Origin: Flavobacterium foetidum
GTDB lineage: Bacteria; Bacteroidota; Bacteroidia; Flavobacteriales; Flavobacteriaceae
Assembly: GCF_004634245.1 (NCBI RefSeq)
Contig: NZ_SJTF01000003.1
Span: 124,001 to 188,000, forward strand
DNA: 64,000 nt
Direction of reading: 5' to 3'
A model generated the notes under the pieces. That model did not search any database. It worked only from the letters and a program-made list of their open reading frames with translations, and was not told the DNA's origin. Of this stretch, positions 52,860 to 62,038 are shown piece after piece. Every line of letters starts with the position of its first letter. The stretch's first letter is position 1. A program made the position numbers and the translations under genes.

Positions 52860-53792
52860 TTACTTTACATCCATTAATTCTACATCAAAAATCAAAGTAG
52901 CATTTGGCGGAATAACACCTCCTGCGCCAGATGGACCATAAGCTAAATCAGACGGAATAACAAAACGCGCTTTGTCTCCAACTTGCAATAAAGCGATACC
53001 TTCGTCCCATCCTTCGATAACTTGTCCGATTCCTAATTTGAATTCGATTGGTTTTTTTCTTGGGTAAGAAGAATCAAAAACTTTTCCGTTTTCTAAAGAC
53101 CCTTCGTAATGAACAGAAACTGTTTTTCCAGCTTCAGCTCTTTTACCTTCACCTTTTTGAATCATTTTGTAACGCAAACCGCTTTCTGTTTTATCAAAAC
53201 CAGCTGCTAATTGTTCCATTTTTGCTTCAGATTCGGCTTTTAAAGCAGCCTCTCTTTTTAGACGAGCACCTTTTAAACCAATGAAAGCTTCAATTGCATT
53301 CCATTTTTGTGCTTCTTCACCAACTCTGATAATTTCTACAGACTCTAAAGCATCACCTTGAGCAACAGCGTCAACGACGTCCTGACCTTCAATAACGTGA
53401 CCAAAAACAGTGTGTTTCCCGTCTAACCAAGGAGTTGGAACGTGTGTAATGAAGAATTGAGAACCGTTACTTCCTGGTCCAGAATTTGCCATAGACAAAA
53501 TTCCTGCACGATCGTGTTTTAAACTCGGTACAAACTCGTCGTCAAATTTGTATCCAGGATCCCCAGTTCCTGTTCCTTTTGGGCAACCACCTTGAATCAT
53601 GAAATCAGCGATTACTCTGTGGAAATTTAAACCATCATAGAATTTTTGTCCCTGAGGTTTTACTTTATTTTCCATATTTCCTTCTGCAAGAGCCACGAAG
53701 TTCCCTACAGTTCCTGGTGTTAGATCGTGTGTTAGTTTTACTAAAATCGAACCTTTGCTAGTGTTGAATTTAGCGTATATTCCGTTTTCCAT
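52860..53792 (-). CDS. Peptidyl-prolyl isomerase: cyclophilin-FKBP fusion
   Basis: This 310 aa protein, from ATG 53792, fuses two unrelated isomerase folds. Residues about 1-150 are a cyclophilin (FHRVIADFMIQGGCP, SNGSQFFITHVPTPWLDGKH, VFGHVIEGQDVV). After a charged helix (RLKREAALKAESEAKMEQL), residues about 195-310 are an FKBP (VSVHYEGSLENGKVFDSSY, GVIPPNATLIFDVELM). Both accelerate proline cis-trans isomerisation. No signal peptide is seen, so the cytosol is likely. A promoter is recognised upstream. Confidence 0.9.
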   Translation of the reverse strand: MENGIYAKFNTSKGSILVKLTHDLTPGTVGNFVALAEGNMENKVKPQGQKFYDGLNFHRVIADFMIQGGCPKGTGTGDPGYKFDDEFVPSLKHDRAGILSMANSGPGSNGSQFFITHVPTPWLDGKHTVFGHVIEGQDVVDAVAQGDALESVEIIRVGEEAQKWNAIEAFIGLKGARLKREAALKAESEAKMEQLAAGFDKTESGLRYKMIQKGEGKRAEAGKTVSVHYEGSLENGKVFDSSYPRKKPIEFKLGIGQVIEGWDEGIALLQVGDKARFVIPSDLAYGPSGAGGVIPPNATLIFDVELMDVK

Positions 53793-53815
53793 TATTGTTG
53801 TTTTTAATTTGAACG

Positions 53816-53843
53816 CAAATTTACAAATTAATTTTTTAATCAA
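53816..53843 (-). promoter_or_regulatory. Putative promoter of the cyclophilin-FKBP gene
   Basis: On the minus strand TTG (53843-53841) is followed after 17 bp by TAAATTTG (53823-53816). The start site would be about 15 nt before the ATG. It overlaps the last codons of the MFS gene, which explains why the upstream open frame is not coding. Confidence 0.6.
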
Positions 53844-55020
53844 TTTGCGGTTTTTGTTTTTTCGATTTTGACTTATAGGTCAATCCATAAACTGTAAGTG
53901 CTAATAACGATAAAATCATACAGCCAATTGTTACAGCGTGCCATCCTCCTAATTTCCATAACAATAAACCGTATGCAGATCCAGCTGCCGTTCCTAAAAA
54001 AGTAAGCGACATAAACACGGTATTTAATCGGTTTCTCGCTTCTGGCAATAAAGAATAAACTCGCGTTTGATTGGAAATATGCACACCCTGAATTCCGATA
54101 TCAATAAATACGATTCCGATTGCTATTCCGATCACACTTTCAATTGAAAAGTAAAAAATCAAGAAGCTAGTTAGAATCAGCAATATACCATAACCAACTG
54201 CAATTCTTGAGTTTCCTTTGTCGCCAAGTTTTCCGACCAAAGGCGCTGCCAAAGCTCCAGAAGCACCTACAATTCCGAATAAGCCGATTGTTGCACTATT
54301 AAAATGAAACGGTTCTCCCGAAAGAAGCAAAACCATGGTTGTCCAGAATGCACCAAATTGTGCAAAACTAAAAACATTGATTGCAGTTGCTTCTCTTAAA
54401 ACAGGCTGTGTTTTTATAAGCGTAAACAAAGATTGTATCAATTGTCCGTAAGTTCCTTGAAACTGAGGCTTGTTCTCTGGAAATTTATTCTGGATTACAA
54501 AAAAGATTAAAAGACAAATTGCGGCGGCGATGTAAAACATAGACCTCCAACCTAGCACCTGACCAATAAATCCGCTTAAAGTTCTCGAAAGCAGAATTCC
54601 AACCAAAAGACCGCTCATGATGGTTCCAACTACTTTTCCTCTTTGCTCTGTTGCACTAAGAGAAGCCGCCAAAGGCAAAATCAACTGTGGAACAATTGAA
54701 GTGATTCCGATTAACAATGAGGCAATCTGCAGAACCAGAAAACTTTTGGCAGTGGCCGCAATCAGCAAAGCAATCACTGTTGCGAAAGTAGTCATTAGGA
54801 TCTGCCTTTTGCGTTCTATCTTATCGCCAAGCGGCACCATGAAAAATAATCCGACAGCATAGCCTGCCTGAGTAAGATACGTAATGGTGCCCGCACTGGC
54901 TTCGGGAATTTTAAATTCTTCTGCAATTAAGACAATAAGAGGCTGGCAGTAATAAAGATTTGCAACTATAAGTCCGGTGCAAACTGCCATAAACAAGACA
55001 TTCGTTTTTGATAAATTCAT
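53836..55020 (-). CDS. Major facilitator superfamily transporter
   Basis: This 394 aa protein has 12 predicted membrane helices. The MFS loop signature appears between helices 2 and 3 as FMVPLGDKIERKRQIL, a G-x-x-x-D-R/K-x-G-R-K/R type motif, and its counterpart KLGDKGNSRIAVGYG lies in the second half. Family and substrate are not resolved, and drug or sugar efflux is possible. It is transcribed alone, with the next downstream gene promoter inside its 3' end. Confidence 0.87.
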   Translation of the reverse strand: MNLSKTNVLFMAVCTGLIVANLYYCQPLIVLIAEEFKIPEASAGTITYLTQAGYAVGLFFMVPLGDKIERKRQILMTTFATVIALLIAATAKSFLVLQIASLLIGITSIVPQLILPLAASLSATEQRGKVVGTIMSGLLVGILLSRTLSGFIGQVLGWRSMFYIAAAICLLIFFVIQNKFPENKPQFQGTYGQLIQSLFTLIKTQPVLREATAINVFSFAQFGAFWTTMVLLLSGEPFHFNSATIGLFGIVGASGALAAPLVGKLGDKGNSRIAVGYGILLILTSFLIFYFSIESVIGIAIGIVFIDIGIQGVHISNQTRVYSLLPEARNRLNTVFMSLTFLGTAAGSAYGLLLWKLGGWHAVTIGCMILSLLALTVYGLTYKSKSKKQKPQID

Positions 55021-55132
55021 GTTGCAAAAATACCGATCTAATCCGAATCAAAATTTTAAAAAAGTTATAATTTTTTAAAATTATTGTTTTGCTTTAAGTC
55101 TTGAAAGATCAATTGTATCGATTTTAAAACCT

Positions 55133-55483
55133 TTACGCTTTTAAAAAATCCTCTCTAACAGGACTAAAAACATCTGTCAGCATGCCACTTTCCAAACAAA
55201 CAACCCCATGAACCGCATGAGGTGGAATATAAAAACTATCCCCTTCTTTTAAAGTTTCTGTTTTACCGCTAATGGTAACATCAAATTTACCGCTTGCAAC
55301 GTACGTTACCTGTGAATGATAATGGTCGTGAAGCGCGCCTATTCCGCCTTTTTCAAAATAAACATTTACCAACATCACCTTATCATCATAAGCCAGAATT
55401 TTGCGCTTAATGCCTTCTCCGACGATTTCCCATTCTATTTCATCTCCTTTTATAAACTCTTTGCTTGTTGCTGAATGTTGCAT
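55133..55483 (-). CDS. Cupin domain protein
   Basis: This 116 aa single-domain cupin has motif 1 with HDHYHSQVTYVASGKFDV (three His) and motif 2 with YIPPHAVHGV. The metal-binding His set is complete. Proteins like this act as small dioxygenases or sugar-acid binding enzymes (KdgF-type uronate linearisation has similar size), but no specific role can be read. It stands alone between the MFS and archaemetzincin genes. Confidence 0.87.
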   Translation of the reverse strand: MQHSATSKEFIKGDEIEWEIVGEGIKRKILAYDDKVMLVNVYFEKGGIGALHDHYHSQVTYVASGKFDVTISGKTETLKEGDSFYIPPHAVHGVVCLESGMLTDVFSPVREDFLKA

Positions 55484-55570
55484 ATCTTATTTATTTATAA
55501 TTTAATCTTCAATTTGTTCTCAAAATTAGAAATAAATTCTAGAAGATTCTGTCCGTTAAATTGAATCCAT

Positions 55571-56446
55571 TTATTCTATGCTTTCGAGGTCTTTTTTCAT
55601 TAATTCAAATTCTGTTTTCAAATTATTATTTTTAAAGAATTCCCCAAGCTCGACTAATCTCTTTTTATTATCGTATTTGATACTCGAATTCAATTTTTGC
55701 TGACATACCGAACACAACCTAATGACCTTGGTATCTGTTTCTTCGAGACTATTTGTCCCGTTCATGGCACAATTTACTTTCACACAATGGCGTAGTCCGA
55801 ACATATGTCCAATTTCGTGCGAACATATTTTTAGTAACCTTGACAGACATAAATTAAAATTAGCTTCGGTTAATTTACGATCCTGAAGTCTGTAAATAGA
55901 GCTGACACCTATTTTTTGAGTATAAGAAGCCAATCCAAAAACAAAATTCCATTCTGGTTTGGGAAACAGATCTTTTTCTGTCAAAGCCATTAAGGCAATT
56001 CTGTTGCGGGGTTTTTCTTTTTTTAGAAGACTGTCTAAAATATAGCCTGCCAGAAACTGTTCCTGACCTTCTTGGCCAATTCTTCTAGCATGTTTCGGAA
56101 TTACATCATTTGAAGTATTTTCTAAAACTTTGGTTTCTAGCTGAAAAAAGATTTCAAGATATGCTCTAGTTAACTCAATTTGTCTGGTCTGAAGCTCTGT
56201 AAAGTCACCAATAGGTTTAATGTAAATAATATTTGAATTTTCATTGGGAACAATATGCTTCGTTTTTAAGAAAGTTTCAAAATCCTGTCCTTTTTCTTTA
56301 CGACCATACAGCCACTCGCCAGGCGCAGGAGGCATTAGATTGAAATCATTATCTTCAATAGTATCAAAATAATTATCTTGATTGTTTTTTTGGCAAGAAC
56401 ACAAAAAAAGAACAATAAGTAATAAATAAATTTTGTGCATCTTCAA
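55571..56446 (-). CDS. Archaemetzincin-type metalloprotease, lipoprotein
   Basis: This 291 aa protein carries an archaemetzincin signature: HEIGHMFGLRHC, then VKVNC, a Met two residues on, and a later LCSVC pair. This gives the HExxHxxGxxHC...C..M...CxxC pattern of a catalytic zinc plus a second structural zinc site. The N-terminus is a lipoprotein signal (LLIVLFLCSCQKNNQ). An exported form of this family is unusual, since characterised AMZ proteins are cytosolic. Three bases separate it from the upstream isomerase gene, so they are one unit. Substrate unknown. Confidence 0.8.
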   Translation of the reverse strand: MKMHKIYLLLIVLFLCSCQKNNQDNYFDTIEDNDFNLMPPAPGEWLYGRKEKGQDFETFLKTKHIVPNENSNIIYIKPIGDFTELQTRQIELTRAYLEIFFQLETKVLENTSNDVIPKHARRIGQEGQEQFLAGYILDSLLKKEKPRNRIALMALTEKDLFPKPEWNFVFGLASYTQKIGVSSIYRLQDRKLTEANFNLCLSRLLKICSHEIGHMFGLRHCVKVNCAMNGTNSLEETDTKVIRLCSVCQQKLNSSIKYDNKKRLVELGEFFKNNNLKTEFELMKKDLESIE

Positions 56447-56449
56447 AAA

Positions 56450-57340
56450 TTAAAGTTTGTCAAAATTATTACTGCAAAAATCGTTGCTGCTTTTAATCGA
56501 CTGAAAAGAATCAACAGCAAAATTATTCTCTTGTTCAACAAAATAATGTTCCATGCCCGATAAAGCTGCTTCTTTAAAAATACTTTTAAAATCAATACTA
56601 CCGTTGCCTACTTCTGTATTTAGCGCTGGATTGTTTTTATCCATATCCTTTACATGCCATAGCTTGAATCTTCCTGGATTTTCTTTAAACAACTTGATAG
56701 GATCATTTCCGGAACGGACAACCCAATACAAATCCAATTCAAAACAAACCGAATCTTTATCAGTTTCATCAAGAAGAATTTCGTAACCGGTTATCCCATC
56801 ATGCTTTTGAAACTCAAAATCGTGATTGTGATAGGCAAGCTGCAAGCCCGATTCACGGCACGATGCTGCAGCCAAATTTAGTCTTGAGGCAATAATTTTA
56901 TAATCTTGAAGATTTTTCCTAAAAGGTTCATCGACCCAGGGAATGGTAAAATATTTGCTTTTTAAGGTTTTAGCGGCTTCAATAGAAGCTTTTAGCTCAG
57001 AAAGGTTTCCGTCTGCCAAGAAAGAACCACAGTTATAATGTCCGCTAATAGCTTTCAGTCCATTGGCGTCAAGCATTTTTTTCAATTCAGCTGGAGCAAG
57101 TCCCCAGAACTGATTATTAACAGAAAAACCATAGGTTTCTACAGTTGCAAAACCTGCCTTAGAAACTTTTTCTAAAACAGTCTTTACATCTTTTGCTAGT
57201 TCGCTGCGAAGTGTATACAGCTGTAATCCAATATCTCTTTTTCGGGAATTAAAAGCCATTGACGGCATTGCCAAAATTCCAACGGTTGCTAAAGCACTGT
57301 TTATCATAAATGTTCTTCTTGAAATCATTTTATTCCCCAA
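56450..57340 (-). CDS. Exported sugar phosphate isomerase/epimerase-like TIM barrel
   Basis: This 296 aa protein has a twin-arginine-like signal (SRRTFMINSALATVGILAM), so it is probably exported folded by Tat. The mature part is a xylose-isomerase-like TIM barrel: GLQLYTLRSEL, GFATVETYGF, LAYHNHDFEF (metal His/Glu region), CFELDLYWVVRSG and LWHVKDMDK, close to the AP-endonuclease 2 fold. Such proteins isomerise or epimerise sugars using a divalent metal. It is followed by the archaemetzincin gene 3 bp later. Confidence 0.85.
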   Translation of the reverse strand: MGNKMISRRTFMINSALATVGILAMPSMAFNSRKRDIGLQLYTLRSELAKDVKTVLEKVSKAGFATVETYGFSVNNQFWGLAPAELKKMLDANGLKAISGHYNCGSFLADGNLSELKASIEAAKTLKSKYFTIPWVDEPFRKNLQDYKIIASRLNLAAASCRESGLQLAYHNHDFEFQKHDGITGYEILLDETDKDSVCFELDLYWVVRSGNDPIKLFKENPGRFKLWHVKDMDKNNPALNTEVGNGSIDFKSIFKEAALSGMEHYFVEQENNFAVDSFQSIKSSNDFCSNNFDKL

Positions 57341-57368
57341 TTAAAGAACACAAATTAAACAAAGTAAA

Positions 57369-57728
57369 TCATTTCAAAGCACTAATTGCTACCATTTTTT
57401 TACTGTCTATAGTCTGCGGAGGGAATTTCTGCTTTTCACTTTTCCATGAATAAATGTTCCCTTCCTTATTCACAAAGATGTAATCGTAGTTCCAGTAAGA
57501 AGGTCCGGCGATTTTTGAACCGTTTTGACCTTCATTGGTCATAAAAAACTGTTCTGCATATATAAGGACCTCTCCTTGTTGATTATCTGCTATGGTTCGA
57601 ACAGGTGTGCCATGGGCCTTTATTAGTTTTTGCTTAGTCTGACCTACCCATTTTTCAGGTGCATTAGAAGTAGTAGAACACGAAGCCAGCAAGACAAGTA
57701 AAAATCCAGCAAGTATGATATTTTTCAT
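57369..57728 (-). CDS. Small lipoprotein of unknown function
   Basis: This 119 aa protein has lipobox LVLLASCSTTS (Cys17). The body holds EKWVGQTKQKLIKAHGTPVRTI, a pattern seen in small outer-membrane lipoproteins where a helix is followed by a Gly-x-Pro turn, and then WNYDYIFVNKEGNIYSWKSE. It lies 28 bp upstream of the isomerase gene on the same strand. I do not recognise the family. Confidence 0.7.
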   Translation of the reverse strand: MKNIILAGFLLVLLASCSTTSNAPEKWVGQTKQKLIKAHGTPVRTIADNQQGEVLIYAEQFFMTNEGQNGSKIAGPSYWNYDYIFVNKEGNIYSWKSEKQKFPPQTIDSKKMVAISALK

Positions 57729-57883
57729 ATATTTTTTTTATTTAGTTTCATTGTAAAGCGTTAAACACTATTAAAAGTACGCATTTAAAATTCAATATTC
57801 AAAATAAAACGAATTATTATACGTAAAATTTTACAAATTTAGCCTATAGATTTTTTAAAAGCAAAAGCTTTATTTTTACTTTG

Positions 57884-57891
57884 TATCTTTG
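57884..57891 (+). promoter_or_regulatory. Putative trmD promoter -7 box
   Basis: TATCTTTG, a perfect -7 consensus, lies 20 bp before the trmD ATG at 57912. The -33 element is unclear. Confidence 0.55.
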
Positions 57892-57911
57892 CCTCTAAAG
57901 TTTTGAATAAA

Positions 57912-58592
57912 ATGCGAATTGACATTATAACAATTTTACCTGAATTACTGAGAAGTCCCTTTGAAGCTTCTATTATGAAACGTGCTATTGACAAAGGTTT
58001 GGTTGAAGTTCACTTTCATAATCTCCGTGATTACACAACCAATAAACAGAAAAGCGTAGACGACTATCAGTTTGGTGGCGGAGCCGGAATGGTAATGATG
58101 GTGCAACCTATAGACGACTGTATAACACATTTAAAAAGCCAACGCAATTACGACGAAATTATTTATATGTCACCAGATGGCGAAACTTTGAACCAGAAAA
58201 TGGCTAATAAAATGTCGATGTATGAGAATATCATCATTTTATGCGGACATTACAAAGGCGTAGACCAGCGTGTAAGGGATCATTTTATTACCAAAGAAAT
58301 TTCAATTGGGGATTACGTTTTATCAGGAGGAGAACTCGGGGCTTTGGTTTTGTCTGATGCCTTAATCAGATTGATTCCCGGAGTTTTAAGCGACGAAACT
58401 TCTGCTCTTACAGACAGCTTTCAAGACAATTTACTTTCTGGGCCTATATACACAAGACCAGCCGATTACAAAGGATGGAAAGTACCAGAAGTATTAACTA
58501 GCGGCCACGCTGCTAAAATTGAAAAATGGCGAGAAGATGCTGCATACGAGCATACTAAAAACAGACGGCCGGATTTATTGGAAGAGAAATAA
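57912..58592 (+). CDS. trmD: tRNA (guanine-N1)-methyltransferase
   Basis: This 226 aa SPOUT enzyme methylates G37 of tRNAs read by CNN codons and prevents frameshifting. Motifs: [20 protein letters not shown] at the start, [25 protein letters not shown] with the SAM-binding knot, [13 protein letters not shown] and the C-terminal [23 protein letters not shown] region (partly quoted). Start ATG 57912 is preferred to a TTG three codons upstream. rplS lies 448 bp downstream, a familiar trmD-rplS order. Confidence 0.96.
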   Translation: MRIDIITILPELLRSPFEASIMKRAIDKGLVEVHFHNLRDYTTNKQKSVDDYQFGGGAGMVMMVQPIDDCITHLKSQRNYDEIIYMSPDGETLNQKMANKMSMYENIIILCGHYKGVDQRVRDHFITKEISIGDYVLSGGELGALVLSDALIRLIPGVLSDETSALTDSFQDNLLSGPIYTRPADYKGWKVPEVLTSGHAAKIEKWREDAAYEHTKNRRPDLLEEK

Positions 58593-58937
58593 TAAATCAT
58601 CCTGTGTTCAATAATTAGTGTTTAGTTATTTGATCTGCTAAAATCCATTAATCCCGATAGCTAGTGGGAGCGTGAAATCCTTTTGCTTATAAATTTTTCA
58701 CGCAGATTCATACAGGTTAAAGCAGATTTAGACAGATTATGTCTAAACTGATTTAGTACAATTGAAAAAGTAATTTCACCCAAGGGGTTAAATAGTATTT
58801 AAGTTGTTAAAACAGTTTTTAGCCTGAATACTAAAATTCCTGAATGCCTAATACTTACAAATAAGTACCGAAGAATCAGCTTTAAAAAAGGATTTGGACT
58901 CGAGCGATAGCGAACAGACGAAGTAATTTTAAAAAAT
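58593..58937. other. Intergenic region between trmD and rplS promoter
   Basis: This stretch of about 345 bp has no gene. It holds a small hairpin (TTTAGACA-gatta-TGTCTAAA, 58727-58747) with no T-tract, a segment rich in CAGATT words (58701-58740), and at 58902-58921 a segment that matches one at 18998-19017 in 17 of 20 bases. No open frame of interest was seen. Confidence 0.6.
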
Positions 58938-58967
58938 TTGGAATTTATATTTTTTTAACTACATTTG
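58938..58967 (+). promoter_or_regulatory. rplS promoter (TTG-N19-TACATTTG)
   Basis: TTG at 58938-58940, a 19 bp spacer and TACATTTG at 58960-58967 match both parts of the Bacteroidota promoter consensus. A leader of about 65 nt follows. Confidence 0.8.
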
Positions 58968-58974
58968 CACCCGA

Positions 58975-59040
58975 ATTTGACCAACCTCTGGCGAGATCCG
59001 TGAATGTTGCTCTTATATTAAACAATAATTTAAAACTATC
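58975..59040 (+). promoter_or_regulatory. Possible rplS leader structure
   Basis: The 5' leader is unusually G/C-rich for this genome (CTCTGGCGAGATCCGTG) and has a CAAC/GTTG stem (58982-58985 with 59006-59009). Ribosomal protein leaders often regulate by binding the product. I cannot confirm a known fold. Confidence 0.3.
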
Positions 59041-59391
59041 ATGGCAGATTTATTAAAGTTCGTTCAAGACGAATTCGTTGCTAAAAAAGATTTCCCAGAT
59101 TTCGGAGCTGGAGACACTATCACAGTATTCTACGAAATTAAAGAGGGTGAAAAAACAAGAACTCAGTTTTTTAAAGGAGTTGTTATTCAAAGAAGAGGTT
59201 CTGGTAACACAGAAACTTTCACGATCCGTAAAATGTCTGGAGCAATTGGAGTTGAGCGTATCTTCCCAGTAAACTTACCAGCTTTACAAAAAATCGAAAT
59301 CAACAAGAAAGGTGCAGTTCGTAGAGCTAGAATTTTCTACTTCAGAGAACTTACTGGTAAAAAAGCTAAGATTAAAGATAAAAGAAGATAA
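59041..59391 (+). CDS. rplS: 50S ribosomal protein L19
   Basis: This 116 aa ribosomal protein sits at the 30S-50S interface. Motifs: FGAGDTITVFYEIKEGEKTR, QFFKGVVIQRRGSGNTETFTI (partly quoted), RKMSGAIGVERIFPVNLPAL and the basic C-terminus RRARIFYFRELTGKKAKI. The length is normal for L19. It has a strong promoter and terminator of its own. Confidence 0.96.
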   Translation: MADLLKFVQDEFVAKKDFPDFGAGDTITVFYEIKEGEKTRTQFFKGVVIQRRGSGNTETFTIRKMSGAIGVERIFPVNLPALQKIEINKKGAVRRARIFYFRELTGKKAKIKDKRR

Positions 59392-59410
59392 TTATTTATC
59401 TAAATGTTAT

Positions 59411-59450
59411 AAAAAACTCGTTTCACATACTTTGAAACGAGTTTTTTTTA
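59411..59450 (+). terminator. Rho-independent terminator after rplS
   Basis: AAACTCGTTTCA pairs with TGAAACGAGTTT around a short loop, followed by seven T. Confidence 0.9.
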
Positions 59451-59520
59451 TGCTTTATTTTTTTCACTGTCAAAACCGTAATTTTTTAATAGCAAAATCA
59501 TCGATTTGACAATTTAATGA

Positions 59521-61893
<2,373 letters not shown>

Positions 61894-61930
61894 TTGCAGA
61901 AAAACACTTTTGTGTAATCTCAATATAACA

Positions 61931-61960
61931 AAGGACAACTCGCAAGGTTGTCCTTTTTTT
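61931..61960 (+). terminator. Rho-independent terminator after icd
   Basis: AAGGACAAC pairs with GTTGTCCTT, followed by eight T. Confidence 0.9.
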
Positions 61961-62038
61961 TATCTTAGCCATAATTTAACAATCAATCTTTTTACTATTT
62001 AGCACAAATTATTTATTTATGTAATCAAAATCAATATA

